From: Roseateles depolymerans
GTDB lineage: Bacteria; Pseudomonadota; Gammaproteobacteria; Burkholderiales; Burkholderiaceae_C
DNA: 64,000 bases
Assembly: GCF_003387155.1 (NCBI RefSeq)
Contig: NZ_QUMT01000001.1
Location: 372,001 to 436,000, forward strand
Direction: 5' to 3'
Below, piece by piece: positions 8,708-17,073 of this stretch (positions are counted from its first letter, which is position 1; each line of letters starts with the position of its first letter). Under the pieces are notes generated by a model that did not search any database, was not told the DNA's origin, and was given only the letters and a program-made list of their open reading frames with translations. The translations under genes were made by a program, and so were the position numbers.

Positions 8708-10291
8708 CTAGGCCTCGGCCGCCCCTTCCGGCAGCTTGCGGTCCTTGACCACCGAATACCGGTCCAGCGTCGCCATGCGCGCCACCTCGTGCCGGATGAT
8801 CGGTTCCGGATAGTCGCGGCCCAGCGTCACGCCGCAGGCCTGCAGTTCCACCGCGCGGGCCGTCCAGGGCGCGTGGATCAGCTTCGGGGGCAGCTTCTCC
8901 AGCACCGGCAGGTAGCGCTTGATGAATTTGCCGTCGCCATCGAATTTCTCGCTCTGGCTGACCGGATTGAAAATGCGGAAATACGGCTGCGCATCACAGC
9001 CGCTGGAGGCCGCCCATTGCCAGCCGCCGTTGTTGGCGGCCAGGTCGAAGTCCAGCAACTGCTGCGCGAAGTACCGCTCCCCCCAGCGCCAGTCGATGCC
9101 CAGGTCCTTGATCAGGAAGCTGGCCGTCACCATGCGCAGCCGGTTGTGCATGTAGCCGGTCTCGTTGAGCTGGGTCATGGCGGCGTCCACGATGGGGTAG
9201 CCGGTGCGTCCTTCACACCAGGCCTTGAAAAGCCGCTCGGCCTCGGCTCCGCTTTCCCACTGGATGCGGTCGTATTCCGGCCGGTAGGCCTGGCCCACCA
9301 CATGCGGATGGTGATGCATGACCTGGTGGTAGAAATCGCGCCAGATCAACTCGGACAGCCAGGTCTGCGCGCCCTCGTTGCCCTTGCGGGCCCGGGCGCT
9401 GGCTTCGCGGGCCAACTGGCGGATGGACACCGTCCCGAATCGCAGATGCACGCTCAGGTAGCTGGGGCCCTTCACGGCGGGGAAGTCCCGCTGCTCGTCG
9501 TAGCGGTCGATGCGGGTGAGGAAGTCCTTGAACAGCCGCTGTGCGCCGTCGCTGCCGTCCATCAGCTTGGGGTTGACCGCCACCGACTCGAATCCGATCT
9601 CCTCGAGCGTCGGCACCCGTCGGTGGTGTTTCGGCGTCGCGGCCTTGGCGTGGGAGCGGGATGAGGCGGGCAGGGCCGCCAGGTCGGCCTGGAGCGCATC
9701 GGTCAGCGGTGCCAGGTGGCGCGCATACCGGCTGACCGGGTAGGCGCTGAGGTAGAAGTCGTTGACGGTCTTGAGCCAGTTGTTCTTGTAGGGCGTGAAC
9801 ACGCCATAGGGCTGCCTGCTGCCGGTCAGGATCTCCGAGCGCTCGAAGATGACATGGTCCTTGAAGCTCTGCACCGACACGCCGCGGCTCAGCAGGGCGT
9901 CGCCGACGGCGGTGTCCCGTTTCAGGGCGTCCGGCTCGTCGTCGTGATTGAAGTAGAGCGCGCCCGCGCCCAGCGCTGCCACCACGGCGGGCAGTTCCTT
10001 CCGGGCCGGGCCATGCCGCACGATCAGGCCGGCACCGTCGGCCAGCCGGCCCAGGTCGGCGTCCAGCACCCGCAGCGCGTCCAGGATGAAGGCGACACGG
10101 CGGTCGGCGCGGGGCAGGGGGTCCAGGATGTCGGTGTCCAGCACGAACACGCAAAACACCCGGGTGTGGCGCTTGAGGGCGTGGAAGAGGGCGGCATGGT
10201 CGTCGGCCCGCAAGTCGCGGCGGAACCAGACCAGGGCGGTGTTCGGATCGGGGGCGGCGCTGGAGCCGCCGTGGGAGGAGGCGTTCGTCAT
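8708..10291 (-). CDS. phrB: Deoxyribodipyrimidine photolyase (CPD photolyase, class I)
   Basis: Flavoprotein that repairs UV-induced cyclobutane pyrimidine dimers using light. The N-terminal part starts WFRRDLRADDHAAL, the alpha/beta antenna-chromophore domain. The C-terminal helical FAD domain has WRDFYHQVMHHHP, GYPIVDAAMTQLNETGYMHN and DWRWGERYFAQQLLDFDLA, followed by NNGGWQWAASSG, all class I hallmarks including the tryptophans of the electron-transfer chain. The 527-residue length is slightly long, owing to a Ser/Ala-rich insert near residues 205-225. It is a lone gene, divergent from the YqgE gene with 33 bp between starts. Confidence 0.95.
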   Translation of the reverse strand: MTNASSHGGSSAAPDPNTALVWFRRDLRADDHAALFHALKRHTRVFCVFVLDTDILDPLPRADRRVAFILDALRVLDADLGRLADGAGLIVRHGPARKELPAVVAALGAGALYFNHDDEPDALKRDTAVGDALLSRGVSVQSFKDHVIFERSEILTGSRQPYGVFTPYKNNWLKTVNDFYLSAYPVSRYARHLAPLTDALQADLAALPASSRSHAKAATPKHHRRVPTLEEIGFESVAVNPKLMDGSDGAQRLFKDFLTRIDRYDEQRDFPAVKGPSYLSVHLRFGTVSIRQLAREASARARKGNEGAQTWLSELIWRDFYHQVMHHHPHVVGQAYRPEYDRIQWESGAEAERLFKAWCEGRTGYPIVDAAMTQLNETGYMHNRLRMVTASFLIKDLGIDWRWGERYFAQQLLDFDLAANNGGWQWAASSGCDAQPYFRIFNPVSQSEKFDGDGKFIKRYLPVLEKLPPKLIHAPWTARAVELQACGVTLGRDYPEPIIRHEVARMATLDRYSVVKDRKLPEGAAEA

Positions 10292-10312
10292 GGACGGGGA
10301 GTGTCGGTGAAA

Positions 10313-10318
10313 TAGAAT
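10313..10318 (+). promoter_or_regulatory. -10-like TAGAAT just before the yqgE start (leaderless candidate)
   Basis: TAGAAT ends 6 bases before the ATG at 10325. If it is the true -10 element, transcription would begin at or next to the start codon. No Shine-Dalgarno sequence is present, which fits a leaderless message. Confidence 0.4.
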
Positions 10319-10324
10319 GCCCGC

Positions 10325-10903
10325 ATGTCCAAGGAACGCATCGATCTGACCAACCAGTTCCTGATCGCCATGCCGGGCATGGTGGACGAGACCTTTGCCG
10401 GGTCAGTGGTCTACCTGTGCGAGCATAACGAGAAGGGTGCCCTGGGGTTGGTCATCAACAAACCGATTTCCCTGACCCTGGGCAACCTCTTCGAGAAGGT
10501 CGAACTGGAACTGCCGGATGAAGACCTGGCGGCTCGCCCCGTGTTCTACGGGGGGCCGGTCCAGACGGAGCGCGGCTTCGTGCTGCATGAACCGCTGGAC
10601 GCGCAGGGCAATCACTACAACGCCACGCTGGCAGTGCCGGGCGGGCTGGAGATGACCACCAGCCGGGATGTGCTGGAGGCCCTCTCGCATGGCGCGGGCC
10701 CCAAGCGGGTGCTGATCACGCTGGGCTACAGCGGATGGGCGGCCGGGCAACTGGAAGAGGAGCTGGGGCGCAACGGCTGGATCACGGTGAATGCAACGCC
10801 GGAGATCATTTTTGAGACGCCGATCGAGGAACGCTACGAAAAGGCGTTGGCGCTCCTCGGCATCGACCCCCGCATGCTCAGCCCAGAGGCAGGGCATGCA
10901 TAA
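10325..10903 (+). CDS. YqgE/AlgH family protein (UPF0301)
   Basis: 192-residue soluble protein of the widely conserved YqgE/AlgH (DUF179) family. Family marks are the N-terminal LTNQFLIAMPGM, FAGSVVYLCEHNEKGALGLVINKP and VFYGGPVQTERGFVLH, and the C-terminal GYSGWAAGQLEEELGRNGW. The molecular function is not established; the family is often encoded directly before ruvX, as here (about 120 bp upstream). The start codon has no ribosome-binding site and follows a TAGAAT hexamer by 6 bases. Confidence 0.93.
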   Translation: MSKERIDLTNQFLIAMPGMVDETFAGSVVYLCEHNEKGALGLVINKPISLTLGNLFEKVELELPDEDLAARPVFYGGPVQTERGFVLHEPLDAQGNHYNATLAVPGGLEMTTSRDVLEALSHGAGPKRVLITLGYSGWAAGQLEEELGRNGWITVNATPEIIFETPIEERYEKALALLGIDPRMLSPEAGHA

Positions 10904-10907
10904 ATCA

Positions 10908-10977
10908 AGCCCCCCAGTCGCTTCGCTCCTGCCCCCAAGGGGCGCCGCCCGGTGGCCTGGCAGAGCCAGTTCCACGG
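10908..10977. repeat. GC-rich intergenic repeat, copy A
   Basis: The yqgE-ruvX gap is filled by a CCCCCAGTCGCTTCGCTCC-like block, a CCCC-AA-GGGG hairpin core, and a 24-base segment (10954-10977, starting GGCCTGGCAGAGCCAG) that recurs with one mismatch at 30950-30973 behind coxC. Intergenic palindromic repeats of this look are common in Comamonadaceae and relatives. Confidence 0.7.
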
Positions 10978-11028
10978 GCGTGGCCGGATGGGCCCAGCGT
11001 CGCTGCGCGACTGGGCGGGGGCGGCGTG

Positions 11029-11427
11029 ATGGGTGCTGAGAAGGTGCCTGTGCAGCTGCTTGGTTTTGATTTCGGGACGAAGCGTATTGGGGTGGCCAGC
11101 GGGAATCGGTTGCTGGGCACGGCGCAGGGGCTGCGGACGATTGCGGAGCAGGGCGACGCGCGGTTCGTGGCCATCGGCAAGCTGATCCAGGAATGGCAGC
11201 CGGATGCGCTGGTCGTCGGCGTGCCCCGGCACCCCGATGGGCAGCCCCATGAGATGACCCAGCGTGCGCAGCGGTTTGCAGGGCAACTGCGCGGACGCTT
11301 CAAGTTGACGGTGCTGGAAGTCGATGAACGCTACACCAGCGCCGAAGCCCAGTCCCAAGGCGCGCGCGACCTGGATGCCGCCAGCGCCGCCCTGATCCTC
11401 GAACAGTATTTCCGGGAATCTCCATGA
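11029..11427 (+). CDS. ruvX: Holliday junction resolvase-like RuvX/YqgF
   Basis: RNase H-fold protein of 132 residues. The N-terminal LLGFDFGTKRIGVASG holds the first catalytic Asp, LVVGVPRHPDG is the middle motif, and VDERYTSAEAQ plus DLDAASAALILEQYF complete the family pattern. It is thought to resolve recombination intermediates and/or process the 5' end of pre-16S rRNA; which role applies here cannot be decided. The ATG at 11029 is preceded in frame by a GTG at 11026. Its stop overlaps the pyrR start by four bases (ATGA), so it heads the pyrimidine operon. Confidence 0.93.
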   Translation: MGAEKVPVQLLGFDFGTKRIGVASGNRLLGTAQGLRTIAEQGDARFVAIGKLIQEWQPDALVVGVPRHPDGQPHEMTQRAQRFAGQLRGRFKLTVLEVDERYTSAEAQSQGARDLDAASAALILEQYFRESP

Positions 11428-11918
11428 GCACTCTCCTTCTCGATGCAGAAGCCCTGTATGCGGACCTGCGCCGCGGCGTGCACCGGCTGCTGCAGCCCCA
11501 GGTCGCCCTGGTCGGCATCTGGTCCGGCGGCGCCTGGCTCGCCGAACGCCTGCAGCAGGACCTGCAGCTCGACGGCCAGCACGGCGTGATCTCCAGCGCC
11601 CTGCATCGCGATGACTTCGGCTCCAAGGGCATGAGCGCCACCACCGACCACACGCGCCTGCCCTTCGACATCAACGACCGTCACGTCCTGCTGATCGACG
11701 ACGTGCTCTACACCGGCCGCACCACCCGCGCCGTGATCAACGAGCTGTTCGACTTCGGCCGCCCCGCCAGCGTCACCCTGGCCGTGCTGGTGGACCGCGG
11801 CGGCCGCGAACTGCCGATCGAGCCGGCCTTCTCCGCCGCCCGCGTCGCCCTGGCGCCCGAGCAGCGCCTGCGCCTGGCCAAGGACACCGACGGACGGTTC
11901 AGCTTTGACGTGAAATGA
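11424..11918 (+). CDS. pyrR: PyrR-type bifunctional regulator / uracil phosphoribosyltransferase
   Basis: 164-residue type I phosphoribosyltransferase. The PRPP loop is [16 protein letters not shown], followed by [25 protein letters not shown], which is characteristic of PyrR. In Gram-positive bacteria PyrR binds pyr mRNA; in betaproteobacteria it often heads the pyrB-pyrC' operon, though RNA binding is not demonstrated for most. It overlaps ruvX upstream and pyrB downstream by ATGA in each case, showing tight translational coupling. I did not see an obvious PyrR-binding attenuator in the short upstream sequence. Confidence 0.92.
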   Translation: MSTLLLDAEALYADLRRGVHRLLQPQVALVGIWSGGAWLAERLQQDLQLDGQHGVISSALHRDDFGSKGMSATTDHTRLPFDINDRHVLLIDDVLYTGRTTRAVINELFDFGRPASVTLAVLVDRGGRELPIEPAFSAARVALAPEQRLRLAKDTDGRFSFDVK

Positions 11919-12883
11919 CCATGCTGAGTAAACGAAACCCCCAACTGAACAAGCACGGCGAGCTGGTCCACCTGCTCTCCACCGAGGGGCTGCCCCGCGC
12001 GGTCATCCATCAGATCCTGGACACCGCCGGCACCTTCCTGTCGGTCAACGACCGGGAAGTGAAGAAGGTGCCGCTGCTACGCGGCAAGTCGGTGTTCAAC
12101 CTGTTCTTCGAGAACAGCACCCGCACCCGCACCACCTTCGAGATCGCCGCCAAGCGCCTGTCCGCTGACGTGATCAACCTCGACATCGCCCGCTCCAGCA
12201 CCGCCAAGGGCGAGACCCTGCTGGACACGGTGGCCAACCTCTCGGCCATGCATGCCGACATGTTCGTGGTGCGCCACAGCGAGTCCGGCGCCCCCTATCT
12301 GATCGCCCAGCACTGCGCGCCGCATGTGCATGTGGTCAATGCCGGTGACGGCCGTCATGCCCACCCCACGCAGGGGCTGCTGGACATGTACACCATCCGT
12401 CACTACAAGAAGGACTTCACCCAGCTGACGGTGGCGATCGTCGGCGACATCGTGCACTCCCGGGTGGCCCGCTCGGACATCCATGCCCTGAACATCCTGG
12501 GCGTGCCCGAGATCCGCGCCGTCGGCCCCAAGACCCTGGTGCCCGGTGACCTGAAGGACATGGGCGTGCGCGTGTGCCACGACATGGCCGAAGGCATGCG
12601 CGATGCCGACGTCATCATCATGCTGCGCCTGCAGAACGAGCGCATGAGCGGCGCCATGCTGCCCAGCGCCGGCGAGTACTTCAAGAGTTTCGGCCTGACC
12701 CCCGAGAAACTGGCCCTGGCCAAGCCCGATGCCATCGTGATGCACCCGGGCCCCATCAACCGCGGCGTGGAAATCTCGTCCAGCGTGGCCGATGGCCAGC
12801 ACAGCGTCATCCTGCCGCAGGTCACCTTCGGCATTGCGGTGCGCATGGCCGTGATGTCCATCCTGGCCGGCAACGAGGCTTGA
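11915..12883 (+). CDS. pyrB: Aspartate carbamoyltransferase catalytic subunit
   Basis: Catalyses carbamoyl phosphate plus L-aspartate to N-carbamoyl-aspartate, the committed step of pyrimidine synthesis. The carbamoyl-phosphate site [12 protein letters not shown] and the aspartate-site region MLRLQNERM and [11 protein letters not shown] are intact. At 322 residues it is the long proteobacterial form that assembles with inactive PyrC' rather than with a PyrI regulatory subunit. It overlaps pyrR by four bases and is followed 19 bp later by the pyrC' gene, matching the ATCase holoenzyme organisation described in Pseudomonas. Confidence 0.96.
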   Translation: MTMLSKRNPQLNKHGELVHLLSTEGLPRAVIHQILDTAGTFLSVNDREVKKVPLLRGKSVFNLFFENSTRTRTTFEIAAKRLSADVINLDIARSSTAKGETLLDTVANLSAMHADMFVVRHSESGAPYLIAQHCAPHVHVVNAGDGRHAHPTQGLLDMYTIRHYKKDFTQLTVAIVGDIVHSRVARSDIHALNILGVPEIRAVGPKTLVPGDLKDMGVRVCHDMAEGMRDADVIIMLRLQNERMSGAMLPSAGEYFKSFGLTPEKLALAKPDAIVMHPGPINRGVEISSSVADGQHSVILPQVTFGIAVRMAVMSILAGNEA

Positions 12884-12902
12884 AGAGAGGCTGGAGCACT
12901 GT

Positions 12903-14225
12903 ATGAAGATCCTGATTCAGAACGGACGCCTGCTGGACCCCGCCTCGGGCCTGGACCAGACGGGTGACCTGGCGATTGCCTCGGGCCGTATCGTCGGCGT
13001 GGGGCAGGTGGGTGACTTCACCGCCGACCGCACCATCGACGCCACCGGCCTGGTGGTGGCCCCCGGCCTGGTGGACCTGGCCGCGCGGCTGCGCGAACCG
13101 GGGCACGAGCACGAAGGCCTGCTGGAGAGCGAACTGGCCGCCGCCGCCGCCGGTGGTGTGACCAGCCTGGTCTGCCCGCCCGACACCGACCCCGCGCTGG
13201 ATGAGCCGGGCCTTGTGGAAATGCTCAAGTTCCGCGCCCGCAAGCTCAGCCGCTGCCGCCTGTTCCCGCTGGGCGCCATCACCCGCGGACTGGCCGGCGA
13301 GACGCTGACCGAGATGGCCGAGCTGACCGAAGCCGGCTGCGTCGCCTTCTCCCATGCCGCCGAGCCGATCCGCAATACGCTGACGATGCAGCGCGCCATG
13401 CAGTACGCCGCCAGCTTCGGTTATGCGCTCTGGCTGCATCCGCGCGACCCCTGGCTCAGCGGTGGCGTGGCCGCCAGCGGCGCGGTCGCCACGCGCCTGG
13501 GCCTGTCCGGCGAGCCGGTGGCCGCCGAAACCGTCGCCCTGCACACCATCCTGGAACTGGTGCGGGCCACCGGCGCCCGGGTGCATCTGTGTCGCCTCAG
13601 CAGCGCCGCCGGCGTGGACCTGGTGCGCCGTGCCAAGCAGGAAGGCCTGCCAGTGACGGCCGATGTGTCGATCAACTCGCTGCACCTGACCGATGTGGAC
13701 ATCGGCTACTTCAACCCCGCTTTCCGCCTCCAGCCGCCGCTGCGCCAGCAGCGCGACCGGGACGCCCTGCGCCAGGGTCTGGCGGACGGCACGATCGATG
13801 CCCTGGTGAGCGACCACAACCCGGTCTCCACCGACGAAAAGCACCTGCCTTTCGCGGAAGCCACGCCCGGTGCGACCGGTCTGGAACTGCTGCTGAGCCT
13901 GGCGCTGCGCTGGGCCCAGGACGAAGGCCTGCCGATGGCCCGCGCGCTGGATGTGATCACCGCGCGTCCGGTCAAAGTGCTGGGCGGGGCGCTGGGCTCG
14001 CTGTCGGCCAGCGCCGGCCGCCTGGTGGAGGGTGGCGTGGGCGATGTCTGCGTCTTCGATCCCGAAGCCTCCGGCGCCGTGACGCCCGAGCGCCTGGTCA
14101 GCCAGGGCAAGCACACGCCTTTTGCCTTCGACATCACCGGTTTTGAACTGCCCGGCCAGGTGCGGTTCACGCTGGTCGCGGGCACGGTGGCCTACGAATC
14201 CCTGGTGACGGAAGCGGCCGCCTGA
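12903..14225 (+). CDS. pyrC': Dihydroorotase-like protein PyrC' (non-catalytic ATCase partner)
   Basis: 440-residue amidohydrolase-fold protein with the overall dihydroorotase pattern (PGLVDLxxxLREPGHE, GGVTSLVCPPDTDP, LVSDHNPVSTDEKHLPF, ATPGATGLELLL). The metal site is destroyed: the HxH pair in the DxHxH segment is A60 and R62, the HLS/HVS histidine region reads CRLSSAAG, and the HxED segment reads LHPRD. It should therefore not hydrolyse dihydroorotate. In Pseudomonas and related bacteria such PyrC' proteins are required to build the dodecameric ATCase with PyrB. An active PyrC must be encoded elsewhere. It sits 19 bp after pyrB. Confidence 0.88.
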   Translation: MKILIQNGRLLDPASGLDQTGDLAIASGRIVGVGQVGDFTADRTIDATGLVVAPGLVDLAARLREPGHEHEGLLESELAAAAAGGVTSLVCPPDTDPALDEPGLVEMLKFRARKLSRCRLFPLGAITRGLAGETLTEMAELTEAGCVAFSHAAEPIRNTLTMQRAMQYAASFGYALWLHPRDPWLSGGVAASGAVATRLGLSGEPVAAETVALHTILELVRATGARVHLCRLSSAAGVDLVRRAKQEGLPVTADVSINSLHLTDVDIGYFNPAFRLQPPLRQQRDRDALRQGLADGTIDALVSDHNPVSTDEKHLPFAEATPGATGLELLLSLALRWAQDEGLPMARALDVITARPVKVLGGALGSLSASAGRLVEGGVGDVCVFDPEASGAVTPERLVSQGKHTPFAFDITGFELPGQVRFTLVAGTVAYESLVTEAAA

Positions 14226-14962
14226 TGCGGGCGCTGGTGGCGGCCGGACGGGTAGTCCGGATGCTGACCCATCTGGTGCACGGTCTGTGGATCGTGAACG
14301 TCCGATGGAAAGGGCTCACGCCCGACCAGCGCCACGGCTATGTGGGCTGGTGGTCGGCCAAGATGCTGCGGGCCTTGGGCGTGCGGCTGGAGTCGGTCGG
14401 GCCGGCGCCGGACACCGCCCGGCTGATCACCGCCAACCATGTGTCCTGGCTGGACATTGCCGCCATGCATGCGGTGATGCCGGAAGCGCGTTTCGTGTCC
14501 AAGTCGGACATCCAGCACTGGCCGCTGGTGGGCGGCCTGGCGACTGCCGTGGGCACGCTCTACATCGAGCGGGCCAGCAAGCGCGACGCGCTGCGGGTGG
14601 TGCACCAGACCGCCGAAGCGCTGCAGCGCGGCGAAGTGGTGGCCGTCTTCCCGGAGGGGACCACCGGTCCTGGGTATCCGCTGCTGCCGCTGCATGCCAA
14701 TTTGCTGCAGGCGGCCATCAGTGTCGGGGCCCCCTTGCAGCCGGTGGTGCTGCGCTGGCACCAGCCGGGCCAGCCCTACAGCGAGGACGCCCGCTTCATC
14801 GGCCAGATGACCTTGATGGAAAGCCTGTGGCGTATCCTGACCGCCCGGGACCTGTCGATCCGGATCGAGCGACTGCCGCTCATCGAGACCCATGGCATGG
14901 AACGGCGGGCGCTGGCCGAGATCCTGAGTCAGCGGTTGTCGGCGGCCTTGCCGCCGCCCTGA
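14225..14962 (+). CDS. plsC: 1-acyl-sn-glycerol-3-phosphate acyltransferase
   Basis: Membrane-bound acyltransferase that makes phosphatidic acid from lysophosphatidic acid. The catalytic HX4D motif is NHVSWLD and the substrate-binding motif is VFPEGTTGPG. An N-terminal hydrophobic stretch (VVRMLTHLVHGLWIV) probably anchors it to the inner membrane. Its 245-residue length is normal. The start ATG overlaps the TGA of pyrC' by one base (TGATG), so it is translated from the pyrimidine operon although it acts in phospholipid synthesis. Confidence 0.93.
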   Translation: MRALVAAGRVVRMLTHLVHGLWIVNVRWKGLTPDQRHGYVGWWSAKMLRALGVRLESVGPAPDTARLITANHVSWLDIAAMHAVMPEARFVSKSDIQHWPLVGGLATAVGTLYIERASKRDALRVVHQTAEALQRGEVVAVFPEGTTGPGYPLLPLHANLLQAAISVGAPLQPVVLRWHQPGQPYSEDARFIGQMTLMESLWRILTARDLSIRIERLPLIETHGMERRALAEILSQRLSAALPPP

Positions 14963-15029
14963 GCGGGCGACCCATCCGGCGACCGGCCGGGTGACCGACC
15001 TGGCGACTGAAGTAAGAGAGAGGTGGCGC

Positions 15030-15902
15030 ATGCTGCTGGCATTCGACGATGAAGAAGGGCTGGCCCACCGTCTGGCCGCCGCACTGGACTGCCCGCTGGG
15101 CCTGATCCGCCGACACCGCTTCCCGGATGGCGAACTGCGACTGGTGCTGCCCAAGCCGCTGCCCTCCGAGGTGGTGCTGCTGCGCGGCCTTCAGCACACT
15201 CCGAACGACCGGCTGGTGGAGCTGCTGATTGCCGCGCCAGCCGCCCGTGCCTGGGGCGCCCGTCGTCTGACCCTGGTCGCTCCCTATCTGGCCTACATGC
15301 GGCAGGACAAGGAGTTCACCCCTGGCGAGGCGGTCAGCCAGCGTCACATCGCCGCGCTGCTGGCCACCCAGTTCGACCGGGTGGTGACGGTGGACCCGCA
15401 TCTGCACCGCATCAGCAGCCTGGACGAGGTGATGCCGCCCGGCGTGGGTCTGGCCTTGTCGGCGGCCGGCCTGCTGGGCCGCTGGATTGCAGACCAGGTG
15501 CCGGGCGCGCTGCTGGTGGGGCCGGACGAGGAATCCGGCCAATGGGTGGCTGATGCCGCAAAGGCCGGTGGGCTGGACCATGCCATCGGACGCAAGGTCC
15601 GTCACGGCGACACCCAGGTGCAACTGGCGTTTCCCGACGTGGCGGTGGCGGGACGGCCGGTGGTGTTGCTGGATGACATGGCCTCCACCGGACGCACGCT
15701 GATGGGCGCCGCCCGGGAGGCGCTGGCCCGCGGGGCCACCAGCGTGGACGTGGCGGTGACCCATGCCCTGTTCAATGGCGATGCCCTGCCCGCGCTGCAT
15801 GAAGCCGGCGTGCGGCAGGTCTGGAGCAGCAATGCGGTGCCTCATGCCAGCAATTCAGTGTGCATTTCGCGTCTGGTAGCGGATTCACTGCGGTCAGCGT
15901 GA
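15030..15902 (+). CDS. Divergent ribose-phosphate pyrophosphokinase-like phosphoribosyltransferase
   Basis: 290-residue protein of the PRPP synthetase family. RRHRFPDGELRLVLP matches the RFxDGE start of these enzymes, LVAPYLAYMRQDKEFTPGEAVS matches the canonical YxRQD(K/R) segment, and VVLLDDMASTGRTL is the PRPP loop. The flexible loop (VDPHLHRISSLDEV) and overall sequence diverge from housekeeping Prs, so it may be a second, specialised copy; the normal prs is not in this window. AGAGAGGT stands before the ATG at 15030, which I prefer over an in-frame GTG at 14991. It lies 67 bp after plsC and ends the operon before a strong terminator. Confidence 0.82.
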   Translation: MLLAFDDEEGLAHRLAAALDCPLGLIRRHRFPDGELRLVLPKPLPSEVVLLRGLQHTPNDRLVELLIAAPAARAWGARRLTLVAPYLAYMRQDKEFTPGEAVSQRHIAALLATQFDRVVTVDPHLHRISSLDEVMPPGVGLALSAAGLLGRWIADQVPGALLVGPDEESGQWVADAAKAGGLDHAIGRKVRHGDTQVQLAFPDVAVAGRPVVLLDDMASTGRTLMGAAREALARGATSVDVAVTHALFNGDALPALHEAGVRQVWSSNAVPHASNSVCISRLVADSLRSA

Positions 15903-15990
15903 ATGATTACCGCGTCCGGATAGAGGTACTCGCGAATTTCGAGACTAATGAACGGTCGAGATATTTAAAGTCTTACTAAAGACCCAATAA

Positions 15991-16014
15991 AAAACCCCGC
16001 ATGTGCGGGGTTTT
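15991..16014. terminator. Bidirectional rho-independent terminator
   Basis: AAAACCCCGC, loop ATGT, GCGGGGTTTT forms a perfect 10-bp stem with a T-run (TTTTTTATTA) on the plus strand and an A-run mirror for the minus strand. It separates the pyr/prs-like operon from convergent gpmA and should serve both. Confidence 0.92.
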
Positions 16015-16122
16015 TTATTATGGTGGACCGGGCTACTGCAATGAATGGAAATTCCGTGTCGCCTAGGTGACGGACATACTGAAATAATGTCCCCGACTGC
16101 GGCGACTCCCAGCCCCCGCCCT

Positions 16123-16866
16123 TCAGGCCTTGCCCTGGCTGGCCACCGCAGCAGCGGCCTTGGCGGCCGCTTCCGCATCGCCCAGGTAATAGCTCTTGAT
16201 GGGCTTCAAATCCTTGTCCAATTCGTAAACCAACGGTATGCCGTTGGGAATATTCACGCCAACGATCGCGTCGTCCGCGATGTTGTCCAAATATTTCACG
16301 AGGGCCCGGATACTGTTGCCGTGGGCCGCAATTAACACTCGCTTACCAGACAAAATAGCCGGCGCGATCTGCTCATTCCAATAGGGCAGCACCCGTGCCA
16401 CCGTGTCCTTGAGGCATTCGGTCAGCGGAATCTGAGAAGGCTCCAGTCCGGCATACCGGACGTCACTGCGCTCGCTGCGCGGATCGGAGGCTTCCAGGGC
16501 CGGCGGCGGGGTGTCGTAGCTGCGGCGCCAGACCAGCACCTGCTCGTCACCGTACTGCTTGGCCATGTCGGCCTTGTTCAGGCCCTGCAGGGCGCCGTAG
16601 TGGCGCTCGTTCAGGCGCCAGCTGTGACGCACGGGCAGCCACTGGCGGTCCATCTGGTCCAGGCAATGCCACAGGGTCCAGATGGCGCGCTTGAGGACGG
16701 AGGTATGGGCAACGTCGAAGTCCAGACCGGCTTCCTTGAGCAGCCGGCCCGCTTGCTGGGCCTGGGCGACGCCAGTGGGGGTCAGATCGACGTCGGTCCA
16801 GCCGGTGAACCGGTTTTCGAGGTTCCAGGTGGATTCGCCGTGGCGAATGAGCACGAGCTTGTACAT
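16123..16866 (-). CDS. gpmA: 2,3-bisphosphoglycerate-dependent phosphoglycerate mutase
   Basis: Interconverts 3- and 2-phosphoglycerate in glycolysis and gluconeogenesis. The catalytic phosphohistidine lies in [18 protein letters not shown] at the N-terminus. [27 protein letters not shown] and [16 protein letters not shown] carry the other active-site residues. The 247-residue length fits the cofactor-dependent family. The C-terminal tail [17 protein letters not shown] is Ala-rich. It is a single gene, convergent with the PRPP-synthetase-like gene, and divergent from the porin gene. Confidence 0.96.
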   Translation of the reverse strand: MYKLVLIRHGESTWNLENRFTGWTDVDLTPTGVAQAQQAGRLLKEAGLDFDVAHTSVLKRAIWTLWHCLDQMDRQWLPVRHSWRLNERHYGALQGLNKADMAKQYGDEQVLVWRRSYDTPPPALEASDPRSERSDVRYAGLEPSQIPLTECLKDTVARVLPYWNEQIAPAILSGKRVLIAAHGNSIRALVKYLDNIADDAIVGVNIPNGIPLVYELDKDLKPIKSYYLGDAEAAAKAAAAVASQGKA

Positions 16867-16917
16867 GGGGATCCGTGAGGTTTTGCCGGTCTCCGGCGGA
16901 CTGCGCGGATTCTAGAG

Positions 16918-16935
16918 GCAGCCCTCTCGGGCTGC
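16918..16935. other. Hairpin in the gpmA/porin divergent region
   Basis: GCAGCCC, loop TCTC, GGGCTGC gives a perfect 7-bp stem about 50 bp upstream of gpmA. A TAGAAT -10-like hexamer for gpmA (minus strand, 16909-16914) lies next to it, so it could act as an operator. No matching -35 was found. Confidence 0.25.
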
Positions 16936-17073
16936 GGGATCAAGAAGGTTTGTGAAGGACCGACAACAGGTTCGCGTCGGACGAATGCGGGTGTGCCAGG
17001 GCTCTGGCCGAAGCGACCGGTCCGCCGTGTGAGGTGTCGGTGTAGTTGGTAACGAAGAATGAGGAGTTCCTCC

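Noticed and set aside
8573-9664. Plus-strand open frame across the ACCAGC repeat and the photolyase gene
   Set aside because: The repeat simply happens to be open in this frame; the product is low-complexity and overlaps a well-supported photolyase.
12822-14114. Minus-strand open frame opposite pyrC'
   Set aside because: Gly/Gln/His-rich shadow frame without a domain; the plus-strand gene is clearly real.
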